DNA of 39,494 nucleotides, taken from Modicisalibacter coralii. Lineage in GTDB: Bacteria > Pseudomonadota > Gammaproteobacteria > Pseudomonadales > Halomonadaceae. Location of the stretch: positions 1 to 39,494 of the forward strand of contig NZ_QWBW01000040.1 in assembly GCF_004117855.1 (NCBI RefSeq), in the 5' to 3' direction. Shown here in pieces: positions 1-7,305 of the stretch. Under the pieces are notes generated by a model that made no database searches, was not told the DNA's origin, and saw only the letters and a list, made by a program, of their open reading frames with translations. Position 1 is the first letter of the stretch, and every line of letters begins with the position of its first letter. The position numbers and the translations under genes are program-made.

Positions 1-37
1 GCAGCACCGCCGATGAGCAGTAGGGGGGCGGCTGACA
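1..37 (-). CDS. Start of an unidentified protein leaving the window (partial)
   Basis: Reading leftward from an ATG at 35-37 gives MSAAPLLLIGGA, with a purine-rich ribosome binding site (GGAGA) about 6 nt upstream. The hydrophobic strand followed by glycines resembles the start of a nucleotide-binding Rossmann fold, but 12 residues are too few to assign a family. It is divergent from the TetR gene and shares the palindromic operator with it, so it is the likely regulatory target. Most of the gene lies outside the window. Confidence 0.5.
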
Positions 38-62
38 TGAGAAGTCTCCGAGTTGAATGAAT

Positions 63-115
63 AAAACCTACCATGAGTAGGTTGTGGTAACGCTAGCCTA
101 CTCATGGTAGGTTTT
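63..115. promoter_or_regulatory. Twin palindromic operator between the leftward gene and the TetR gene
   Basis: The 15-bp box CCTACCATGAGTAGG lies at 67-81 and its exact reverse complement at 97-111. With flanking AAAA/TTTT the two copies form a perfect 19-bp inverted repeat (63-81 and 97-115) separated by 15 bp. Each box is itself a CCTAC-N5-GTAGG palindrome, as expected for a dimeric TetR-family repressor. The position between two divergent starts suggests the TetR protein represses both itself and the leftward gene. The regulator assignment is inference. Confidence 0.8.
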
Positions 116-148
116 CAACATGCCAAAACACGAAGGAAAGGGTGGGCC

Positions 149-766
149 GTGAAGCGCACGACACGCGAGACAAGAGAGGCAACGGGGCAGCGGCGGCTTT
201 CCGGGCCCGAACGGCGCCGCCAGCTGCTGGATACGGCACAGCGCATCGTGCGCGAAGAAGGGGCGGATCGGCTCACGTTGGGTCACCTGGCGGCGCGTGC
301 CGGGGTTTCCAAACCGGTCGCCTACGACCATTTCGGCACGCGCTCGACGCTGTTGATCGAGCTGTACAAGTTGATCGACCGCCGGCAATCGGACGCGCTT
401 CGCGAGACGTTGACGAGCGAGGAGCGAAGCCTCGAGGAAACCGCCTCGCTGCTGGCGGCGGCCCACGTGCACTGCCATGCCGATACCAGCGGTGAGTGGC
501 GTGCCATCGGGGCCGCGCTGACGGGGAGTGAAGAGAAAGAGACGGTCTACCAGGAACTGCTCGACAACTATGTCCAGCTGTTCGCGGCCGCGCTGAAGCC
601 CTATTCCGCCCTGCCCGACGCGGAGCTCGACCGGCGCTGCATCGCCCTGATCGGCGCGGGGGATGCGATTTCGGCGGCAATGGTGCGGGGTAGCTGCAGC
701 GAGGTCGAAGCGGCGGCAACGTTTGCCTCACTGATACGCGGCGGAGTGCAGGCGGCTACGCCCTGA
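149..766 (+). CDS. TetR-family transcriptional regulator
   Basis: About 205 residues, usual for the family. The N-terminal helix-turn-helix region reads RRRQLLDTAQRIVREEGADR, then LTLGHLAARAGVSKPVAYDHFG, the classic TetR DNA-binding pattern. The C-terminal half is a helical ligand-binding domain whose effector cannot be predicted. I chose the GTG at 149 because AAGGAAAGG lies 6-7 nt before it. An in-frame ATG at 104 lies inside the second operator box and has no ribosome binding site. It is divergent from the gene at the left edge and likely controls it through the twin operator. Confidence 0.85.
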   Translation: MKRTTRETREATGQRRLSGPERRRQLLDTAQRIVREEGADRLTLGHLAARAGVSKPVAYDHFGTRSTLLIELYKLIDRRQSDALRETLTSEERSLEETASLLAAAHVHCHADTSGEWRAIGAALTGSEEKETVYQELLDNYVQLFAAALKPYSALPDAELDRRCIALIGAGDAISAAMVRGSCSEVEAAATFASLIRGGVQAATP

Positions 767-777
767 GGATTCGTTTA

Positions 778-939
778 GCGGTCTACGCTCAGCGCCTGTT
801 GGTGCTGGGCGTCAGCCGCGTGGTGGACGGCCTGGTCACGCCGGCGATGTGCACCTTCACCACGCGCCTGCTGTGGCGCTGCAGCTACGAGACACCCGCG
901 TTCCAGGCGTTCGCGGGTCAGTGCCTGGGGGAGGCATGA
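778..939 (+). pseudogene. Possible orphan C-terminal gene fragment
   Basis: A frame open from before 781 to a TGA at 937-939 encodes a protein-like tail of about 50 residues (VYAQRLLVLGVSRVVDGLV, then a segment rich in C, F and T). It has no start codon or ribosome binding site, and upstream its frame runs into the 3' end of the TetR gene. I do not recognise the family. It could be the relic of a gene lost by deletion, or a chance open frame in GC-rich DNA. Nothing else is evident between the TetR and acetyltransferase genes. Confidence 0.25.
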
Positions 940-1040
940 TCCGCGTGCCCGTGTTCCCCCTTCATGATTTGACACCGGCAAGCGGCATGGCGTCTTTTAT
1001 AGGCGCGGTAGCCATACATGACGCCAATAGTGAGTATTTG

Positions 1041-1484
1041 ATGAAGGTCGAGAGCGCAGGGAAAGCAGACTATCGTGAGCTGCTGAATGTCTGGGAGGCA
1101 TCGGTCAGGGCAACGCATGATTTCTTGCGCGAACAGGACCTGCTGGAGCTGAAACCACTGATTTACGAGCAGTATTTCGGTGCCGTCGATTTAACGTGCG
1201 TCAAAGGTGAGGACGGTGCGATTCTGGGTTTCTGTGGTGTTCACGACGGCAATATCGAGATGCTATTCATCGCACCTCATGCGCGCGGCGAAGGCATCGG
1301 CGCCTTGCTGCTGGATGACGCGGTAACTGCCAAGGGTGCCACCCGGGTAGACGTCAACGAACAGAACCCACAGGCGCTGGGCTTCTACCAGCACAAGGGG
1401 TTTGTCGTCAGGGACCGCTCACCGCTCGACGGGCTGGGCAAGCCCTACCCATTGCTGCATATGGAACTCTTGAACACGCCGTGA
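1041..1484 (+). CDS. yjaB: YjaB-like GNAT N-acetyltransferase
   Basis: 147 residues, the length of E. coli YjaB, with matching landmarks: VWEASVRATHDFL near residue 18, the acetyl-CoA loop RGEGIG at 82-87, VNEQNPQALGFY at 105-116 and LGKPYPLL at 132-139. GNAT proteins of this type transfer acetyl from acetyl-CoA to an amine; the physiological substrate of YjaB is not established. The frame is open upstream to 849, but family homology begins at the ATG at 1041, so I start there although the ribosome binding site is weak. It appears monocistronic. Confidence 0.85.
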   Translation: MKVESAGKADYRELLNVWEASVRATHDFLREQDLLELKPLIYEQYFGAVDLTCVKGEDGAILGFCGVHDGNIEMLFIAPHARGEGIGALLLDDAVTAKGATRVDVNEQNPQALGFYQHKGFVVRDRSPLDGLGKPYPLLHMELLNTP

Positions 1485-1648
1485 CGTACCACGTCAGCAA
1501 GAGTACCGCACACCTAGGTAGATGCTGAGCAGACGATTCTCATGAGACTGACCTAGATCAAAAGCCTAAGTGAAATTGGCTTCAAGCGGTGGCATTCTGA
1601 ATCCCTCGTTATAGGCTGAGATATCAGCCCACCAGCAGGGGACTGCCG

Positions 1649-2104
1649 ATGGCCGACCGCACCGCTGAACCCCGCATTACCCTGCATCCGCATTCTCGGC
1701 GGGTGCGTATCCTTGCTGACGACACGCTGATCGCCGATACCCGCAATGCCATTGAGCTACGCGAGCGCGGTTATTCACTGAGACCTGAATTTCAAAAAGA
1801 GCTTCCGCGAGCAAGTGTGGATATGTCGACGCTCTCGGTGTCCTCCACCGTGACCCATTGCCCGGATACAACCTATGACTCGCTGCCCGATATTGATGAT
1901 GAAGCTTGGAGCCATGAGTGTCCGATTGACGAGATGCAGTCGATTGCTGGGCGGCTTGCTTTCGATGCTAGGAAGGTGACGGAGCTTGTGGAATGGCGGC
2001 CGCTATCGACCCAAAGCGGCCATGCAGGAAAAGGCTGCCTGCACGTTCATCGGTGTTATGCAGCCGTCACTATGATTGGTGTTATACAGCCAAGCTATAC
2101 TTAA
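1649..2104 (+). CDS. DUF427-family protein, apparently eroded
   Basis: Residues 8-108 carry DUF427 landmarks: HPHSRRVRILADDTLIADT, ELRERGY, VTHCP, TTY and EMQSIAGRLAFDARKVTE. DUF427 proteins normally have a Lys-Gly step after the HCP motif (HCPxKG). Here the text runs HCPDTTYD, so about two or three residues appear to be missing, and the segment after RGY is also atypical. After about residue 115 the sequence no longer looks like the family and runs in low-similarity codons to the stop at 2104. The start has a GGGGA ribosome binding site. It may be a decaying gene whose 3' end was disturbed where the cassette block begins. Its function is unknown in general. Confidence 0.6.
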   Translation: MADRTAEPRITLHPHSRRVRILADDTLIADTRNAIELRERGYSLRPEFQKELPRASVDMSTLSVSSTVTHCPDTTYDSLPDIDDEAWSHECPIDEMQSIAGRLAFDARKVTELVEWRPLSTQSGHAGKGCLHVHRCYAAVTMIGVIQPSYT

Positions 2105-2216
2105 CGTGCCTATTTTTCAGTAAGTTATGGTGAAAGTAGCGTGCGGCATAATGTTGTTAAACGTGCCTGCGCGTTCAAGTCAATAAACGAGCGTGCTGTC
2201 TAATACCTGTTATGGC
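2099..2216 (+). other. Left boundary of cassette block: degenerate attC- or attI-like sequence
   Basis: The sequence holds a perfect RYYYAAC-type box (ACTTAAC, 2099-2105), several GTTAT-type boxes (2124-2130 and, nearby, 2055-2061 and 2081-2087), and a final GTTATGG at 2209-2215 just before the first cassette gene. The last box matches the recombination core seen at the ends of the three attC sites downstream. I cannot fold the intervening DNA into a convincing attC hairpin. It could be a worn attC, a remnant of attI, or a secondary insertion site. No integrase gene is found next to it. Confidence 0.4.
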
Positions 2217-2237
2217 GTAGAGATTCTGGGAGTTTAA

Positions 2238-3212
2238 ATGGAAGAAGATTGGATCCAAAATCTTCGGAGGTACTTCTTTAGCTACCGTCAGAAAGATCTC
2301 GACGTAGAGGCTGCGATACAACTTAAAAAACAGCATATTCCCAGAAGTCTCTACAAATACAGGTCAGTAAACGAATATGCTTTAAGCAACCTCAAAGAAG
2401 ACTCTGCCTGGTGTACGCACGCTACTAACTTCAATGATCCTTATGACTCGTCCTTGTGTTTTGACTTTAGTAGCGGCTATATGGACTCTCTCTTTCTGAA
2501 GTCCATAGAAAAGCAGGCGAGTGGTAAAGGTGATAACTTCTTCACTGAAGACAACATGAATGTCTTGTCTACCTCAGATGATCCACTTAAGGCAATGATA
2601 GAGCTAGCCGCCAACCATGAAGGCTCATCTGTAACTCCGGACATGGTCGATAAGCTATATGAGGTGTGTAAAGAAGTCGCTGAAAATAACATCATTGAAA
2701 TGAACGAAAGGTTCAATGCTGCAGTTAAGCAGGGCTATAAGATTTGTTCATTCAGCCAGCGCATGGATTCGATGCTTATGTGGTCTCATTACTCCGCTAA
2801 CCATACGGGTTTCGCGATTGAATATGATTTTTCGGAGCTGCCTGTTACGGATATCAGGTCAAGGTGCTTATGGCCAGTGCTGTATGATGACGAGCTGTTT
2901 GATGCATCTGGTTTTTTCATGGAGAAAAGCCGAGAAGGCTCATTCAACAATCTTTTCGGAATAATATCAGCGATTCATAAGGCAAAAGATTGGAGCTATG
3001 AGCACGAATGGAGAATGATCATACCAATGAGTCCCAGTGATCCGCCGATGAACTATTATATGCCAGTGCCTAAGGCGGTATACCTAGGGTCCAAAATATC
3101 CAAAGAAGATGAAGGAATAATAGTGGACATCGCAAGAGCAAAAGGTATCGATGTACACCGAATGCGGTTGTCACACAATAGATTTCAGATGATACCGGAG
3201 ATCGTTGACTGA
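2238..3212 (+). CDS. DUF2971-family protein (cassette 1)
   Basis: 324 residues. DUF2971 hallmarks are visible: LYKYRSV at 38-44, NFNDPYDS at 64-71, a central CSFSQRMDSMLMWSHYSANH with GFAIEYD after it, and WSYEHEWRMI toward the C-terminus. The biochemical role of the family is not known to me with certainty; members often occur on mobile DNA. No signal peptide or membrane segment is seen, so it is probably cytosolic. It is the only gene of the first cassette. Its start lies 22 nt after the left core box, with a GGGAG-type ribosome binding site 7 nt upstream, and its stop is 8 nt before attC1. Transcription probably depends on a promoter to the left or within the cassette. Confidence 0.8.
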   Translation: MEEDWIQNLRRYFFSYRQKDLDVEAAIQLKKQHIPRSLYKYRSVNEYALSNLKEDSAWCTHATNFNDPYDSSLCFDFSSGYMDSLFLKSIEKQASGKGDNFFTEDNMNVLSTSDDPLKAMIELAANHEGSSVTPDMVDKLYEVCKEVAENNIIEMNERFNAAVKQGYKICSFSQRMDSMLMWSHYSANHTGFAIEYDFSELPVTDIRSRCLWPVLYDDELFDASGFFMEKSREGSFNNLFGIISAIHKAKDWSYEHEWRMIIPMSPSDPPMNYYMPVPKAVYLGSKISKEDEGIIVDIARAKGIDVHRMRLSHNRFQMIPEIVD

Positions 3213-3220
3213 GTTCGGGG

Positions 3221-3304
3221 CCATAACAAGGCCAGGCACAGCGACGGCTTTTCCGTTGCGGCTTCGCCTCCACTACAAAGCCGCGCGTGCTGGCGGCGTT
3301 CGGC
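3221..3304 (+). other. attC site 1
   Basis: It begins CCATAAC (3221-3227) and ends GTTCGGC (3298-3304), close to the RYYYAAC and GTTRRRY core boxes. Between them, the arm starting GGCCAGGCACAGCGACGGC pairs imperfectly with GCCGCGCGTGCTGGCGGC. The offset of one or two unpaired bases is typical of attC extrahelical bases. GGCTTT/AAAGCC pair further in. The last core box deviates by one base from consensus (GTTC rather than GTTA/G). It follows the DUF2971 stop codon directly. Confidence 0.75.
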
Positions 3305-3342
3305 GAATAGGTTCATCAATCACGCCTAATCAAAGGATAGAA

Positions 3343-3372
3343 ATGGACGCTATCGCTATTCAGGCCATATAG
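3343..3372 (+). other. Possible 9-codon leader peptide before the 1272-residue gene
   Basis: An ATG at 3343, preceded by AAAGGATAG, opens the short frame MDAIAIQAI, which stops at TAG 3370-3372, 18 nt before the ATG of the large cassette gene. Short translated leaders ahead of cassette genes are known to aid translation initiation. Whether this one is used is a guess from spacing alone. Confidence 0.25.
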
Positions 3373-3390
3373 ATCTAAGGAAGTGTAAGC

Positions 3391-6300
3391 ATGGACCACA
3401 CCCACATCGTTCAAGCAGGCGACCTAGACCGTTACGCGCCTACAAGAGACAGCCAAGCGGTCATTCCAGAGCTTGTTTACTGGCTTGTTAAGCAGTCCTA
3501 CTCAAATCTTGTCGTTTGTAGAATCCCTTACGGGGATGCTGTGAACCAGCCTGGTTGGGACGGCATGGTTGAAACAGATGAGGGGTTTCTCGAGTTCGTG
3601 CCAAAAGGTAAGTCGTATTGGGAAATCGGAACTGGAGCCGACCCTCAGAGCAAGGCAACTGATGATTTCAGAAAGCGAACCGACGAAATCGATGATAAGG
3701 AACGCGCAGATTCCTCGTTTGTGTTCGTGACTCCCCGCTCATCGGGCTCAGGGGGTTGGAACGAACCCGAGCAAACGAAGTGGTTGGAACGAAGGAAAGA
3801 TAAAGGATGGAAACTGATTCGAGTCATAGACGGCGTTAAGCTCGCCGATTGGTTAAGAGAATATCCTGCCATCGGAAAGTGGTTAGCAAAAAAACTGAAT
3901 CTAACGGGGAATCTCGGAGGGCTATCGACTGCAACCGAACACTGGGACGATCTAATTGCGGAGTGCGCTGCTGACGATCCGCCCTTCCTGCCCAAACTAT
4001 TTACCGTCGGAAGGCCAGGGGCATGTGAGGCGTTGCAGGCACTATTTGAAGGAAAGACGCAGGTTCTCATGCTCTTCGCCGAGAGTCCGCAAGATGTCGC
4101 CGATTTCGTCTCGGCTTTTCTTGCGGGGCTGGACCCGGACACATCTGGGACCTTCAGCAATCGTTGTCTTTACATTAACGACGAACAAGCTTGGCGGAGT
4201 ATCGTTGAGACCCGATCCCCTCACGTTCTAGTTGCGGACCCTCGCCTCGGGCTGGAAACCGAGGAGGGTGCAGCACTTCAGTCAATAGCCCGTCGTAAGG
4301 GCCATGCAGTGGTCGTGCCTCTTTGTGGCGCATGGTCAGGGAGTAGCCCGGAAATCCTAAAGCTGAGGAGTCCGTCGCAATCACAAATCGAGTCGGTTCT
4401 CAAAGAATCAGGATACACCGATATACGCGCCAGAGAACTTGCCAGGATTGGAGGCGACCGAATTTCCGCTCTTCGCCGCCATCTGCGAGGCTACGGAACT
4501 CTGCCGCCATACGCCACATGGGACAATGCGACTCTCATCGCGCAAGCAGGGCTAGTTGGGAAATGGGATGGATCAAGCCCCGCAGATCGCTCCGCCTTGG
4601 AAATGTTGTTGGGAAAAGGGTACGGGGAGTGGATCGAGATTCTGAGACCTGACACGCTTCGTTCGGACTCTCCCCTGATTCAAAATGACGAAAAGTGGCG
4701 GTTTGTTGCTCGTGGTGAAGCGTGGGGTTCTCTCGGGGGTCGGATTACCGATGATGATCTAGATAGGTTTAAGAAGACGGCGGTTAGTGTCCTGGGGGAG
4801 CGAGACCCCAAGTTTGACCTTCCCAAGGAAGAGCGATTTGCCGCGAGTATTCATGGCAAAGTGCTCACTCATTCACACCTGATTAGGAAGGGAGTTGCTG
4901 AGACACTGGCATTGATTGGAAGTCGTCCAAAGGTATTGACTTCGTGCAGCGAAGGGAAAGCGGAGTCCACCGCTATCCTAGTTGTGCGCGATTTATTAAA
5001 CAAGGCGAGCTGGGATCGCTGGGCTAGTCTGGATTCAATTATGCCGCTTCTAGCAGAAGCTGCGCCCGACGAGTTCCTCGATGCGGTGGAGTCTGTTCTT
5101 GTCGATCTAGAAAACACACCCTTCCATAAGATCTTTGCCGAAGAGGGAGGAGGTGGATTGGGCGGCTGGAATTATATGAGCGGACTTCTTTGGGCGCTAG
5201 AAACCTTGGCGTGGAGTCCCGAATTCCTCTCCCGCGTTTCAGTGATTCTCGCCGATATTGCCTCATTCGATCCCGGTGGGAACTGGGCGAATCGCCCTTC
5301 GAACTCGTTGGCAGATATCTTCTTGCCATGGCATGTACAGACCACAGCGCCATTTGAAAAGCGTAAATCGGCCGTTGAGGCTGTGATAAGGGAACAACCC
5401 GTTGTGGGTTGGAAGCTTCTTTTGGCGCTATTACCGCACACCCACGGGTTCACCAGTGGGTGTCATCGCCCTGTCTGGCGTGACTTCATTCCGAGGGATT
5501 GGAAAGACGGTGTCCTAAGAACCGAATACTGGGAACAGATCACTGCCTTCACCGACCTCGCCGTTGCCCTAGCAAAGAGTGATTCAGGTAAACTCTGCGA
5601 GCTTATCAAAAGGCTATCTGATTTACCAAAGTCAGCTCACGAAAGCCTGCTCGAACACCTGAGCTCGGATGCGGTTGTATCATTGCCTGAGGCGGATCGC
5701 CTGCCTCTTTGGGAAAACCTCGATGAGTTGGTTAGGCACCACCGGAAATTTTTCGATGCAGATTGGGCACTCCCAGAGGATGCGGTCAACAAGATCGCGG
5801 AAACTGCGCAAACGCTAGCACCAACCTCGCCTGCATTTAAGTACCATCACCTTTTTGGTGGCAGGGATTTTGATCTGTATGACGAAAAGGGAAATTACGA
5901 TGAGCAGCGAAAGCGACTCGATGAAGCACGACAAACTGCCATTACTGAAATCATAGGTGACAGTAATGTCGATGCCGCCTTTAACTTCGCTGCAATGGTC
6001 GCCGCTCCTTACGAAGTAGGTCGAGCGCTCGGCGTGATCGCATCCGATGAAATGGAGGGGTCGATACTGCCCTTGCTGTTGGATTCTGAGGACGACATAA
6101 CGGCTCGAGTAGTTGCCGGATTCATTTGGGCTCGCTTCTGGAAACTCAAGACTGAGTGGGTGGATGCAGTTCTTGGAAGAGCGTGGTCTCCAGAGCACCA
6201 ATCTAAGTTCCTAACCCTCCTTCCTTTTGAAGAGGAAATATGGAATAGGGCTTCATCGCACCTGACCGCCTCTCACGAGGCACTGTATTGGAAAAATGCG

Positions 6301-7209
6301 AAGGTAAATCCCTACGGCCCAGATCGCGACTTGACGGTAGCTATTGAAAAACTGCTTGAATATGGACGCGAAGGGGCGGCAGTCATGTGCGTCGCTCGCA
6401 CGGCAGATGATAGGTCGCAGTTCAATGAATCTCTCGCCACGCGCACTCTTCTGGCGGTCCTTGGGAGTGAGCGCGGAATTGAGGAGTTGGACAACTACCG
6501 GACGGTTGAATTGATAAAGCATCTTCAGGAATCCGAAACGGCTGACAAGGACTCTCTTTTCCGAATTGAATGGAATTTTCTCCCGTGGCTGGATCGATTC
6601 TCATCTGGATCACCGGTCACTCTGGAAAAGCGACTTGCCTCTGATCCAGCTTTCTTTGCGGAAGCTATTGGGCTCGTTTTTCGCTCAAAAAATACCAACG
6701 CGGATGATTGCGACGATCCTGACGAACAGAAGAAGCACCTCGCCAAGAACGCATACAAACTTCTCACGGAATGGAAGCGTTGTCCAGGAAGCCAAGATGA
6801 TGGAACGTTCAGCGCGGAGGTGTTTAACGTGTGGCTCAACGAAGCGCGTAGGTTAACAGAAGAATCAGGACATGCGGAAGTTGCTCAGATTCAAATTGGC
6901 CATGTATTAACCTGTGCTCCCCCGGACCCCGATGGATTATGGATTCATAACGCGGTCGCTACAGCGTTGAACTTTCGCGACACAGGGGAAATGCGTTCTG
7001 GCTTCACTACTCAACTCTTCAACGATCGTGGAGTTCATGGATTCACTCACGGGCAAGAGGAGCGCAGGCTTGCGAGCGAAAATCGGGAGAAGGCGGAACA
7101 GCTCGATTCCAAAGGCTATACGCGGTTTGCTACGGCAATGCGCGAGTTCGCTGAACAATATGAGCGACTGGCTGAACGCGAAGCTAAGCGCGACCCATAT
7201 GAAGACTGA
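3391..7209 (+). CDS. Very large cassette protein: nuclease-like N-terminus, degenerate STAND/NTPase-like core, helical C-terminus
   Basis: 1272 residues, no signal peptide or membrane segments. Residues 40-165 look like a PD-(D/E)XK-type nuclease fold: GWDG (Asp57), a strand ending YWEIGTG (Glu78), a candidate Lys88, then FVFVTPR (110-116) and a conserved-looking Trp pattern (NEPEQTKWLERR). Residues 223-245 (VLMLFAESPQDVADF) sit where a Walker A loop would be but lack the GxxxxGK lysine. HVLVADPRL (278-286) resembles a Walker B strand, and GGDRISALRRHLRG (354-367) resembles the helical part of STAND ATPases. From about 400 on it is helical and possibly repetitive, as in sensor domains. I recognise the architecture from large hypothetical bacterial proteins but cannot name a family. 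AGGAAG lies 8 nt before the ATG. It is the only gene of a cassette of about 3986 bp. A role in phage defence is inference. Confidence 0.75.
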   Translation: MDHTHIVQAGDLDRYAPTRDSQAVIPELVYWLVKQSYSNLVVCRIPYGDAVNQPGWDGMVETDEGFLEFVPKGKSYWEIGTGADPQSKATDDFRKRTDEIDDKERADSSFVFVTPRSSGSGGWNEPEQTKWLERRKDKGWKLIRVIDGVKLADWLREYPAIGKWLAKKLNLTGNLGGLSTATEHWDDLIAECAADDPPFLPKLFTVGRPGACEALQALFEGKTQVLMLFAESPQDVADFVSAFLAGLDPDTSGTFSNRCLYINDEQAWRSIVETRSPHVLVADPRLGLETEEGAALQSIARRKGHAVVVPLCGAWSGSSPEILKLRSPSQSQIESVLKESGYTDIRARELARIGGDRISALRRHLRGYGTLPPYATWDNATLIAQAGLVGKWDGSSPADRSALEMLLGKGYGEWIEILRPDTLRSDSPLIQNDEKWRFVARGEAWGSLGGRITDDDLDRFKKTAVSVLGERDPKFDLPKEERFAASIHGKVLTHSHLIRKGVAETLALIGSRPKVLTSCSEGKAESTAILVVRDLLNKASWDRWASLDSIMPLLAEAAPDEFLDAVESVLVDLENTPFHKIFAEEGGGGLGGWNYMSGLLWALETLAWSPEFLSRVSVILADIASFDPGGNWANRPSNSLADIFLPWHVQTTAPFEKRKSAVEAVIREQPVVGWKLLLALLPHTHGFTSGCHRPVWRDFIPRDWKDGVLRTEYWEQITAFTDLAVALAKSDSGKLCELIKRLSDLPKSAHESLLEHLSSDAVVSLPEADRLPLWENLDELVRHHRKFFDADWALPEDAVNKIAETAQTLAPTSPAFKYHHLFGGRDFDLYDEKGNYDEQRKRLDEARQTAITEIIGDSNVDAAFNFAAMVAAPYEVGRALGVIASDEMEGSILPLLLDSEDDITARVVAGFIWARFWKLKTEWVDAVLGRAWSPEHQSKFLTLLPFEEEIWNRASSHLTASHEALYWKNAKVNPYGPDRDLTVAIEKLLEYGREGAAVMCVARTADDRSQFNESLATRTLLAVLGSERGIEELDNYRTVELIKHLQESETADKDSLFRIEWNFLPWLDRFSSGSPVTLEKRLASDPAFFAEAIGLVFRSKNTNADDCDDPDEQKKHLAKNAYKLLTEWKRCPGSQDDGTFSAEVFNVWLNEARRLTEESGHAEVAQIQIGHVLTCAPPDPDGLWIHNAVATALNFRDTGEMRSGFTTQLFNDRGVHGFTHGQEERRLASENREKAEQLDSKGYTRFATAMREFAEQYERLAEREAKRDPYED

Positions 7210-7218
7210 GGAAATCAA

Positions 7219-7290
7219 GCCGAACAAGGCGCTGCACCGGACGGCAATTCCGCTGCGCTCCATTGCCGCCGGTGAGCTTTGGCGTTATGT
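7219..7290 (+). other. attC site 2
   Basis: 72 bp from GCCGAAC (7219-7225) to GTTATGT (7284-7290). The arm GCTGCACCGGACGGCAAT pairs with ATTGCCGCCGGTGAGC, leaving a single unpaired G, a hallmark of attC bottom-strand folding. The loop is TCCGCTGCGCTCC, a motif common in environmental cassette arrays. It starts 9 nt after the stop of the 1272-residue gene. This is the clearest of the three sites. Confidence 0.85.
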
Positions 7291-7305
7291 TTCATGGAGA
7301 GTGCG

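Noticed and set aside
104-148. ATG at 104 as the start of the TetR regulator
   Set aside because: It lies inside the second operator palindrome and has no ribosome binding site, while GTG 149 has AAGGAAAGG at the right distance and begins the family-like sequence.
1485-1648. RNA gene or riboswitch between yjaB and the DUF427 gene
   Set aside because: No stable symmetric structure, tRNA-like cloverleaf or known riboswitch pattern could be seen.
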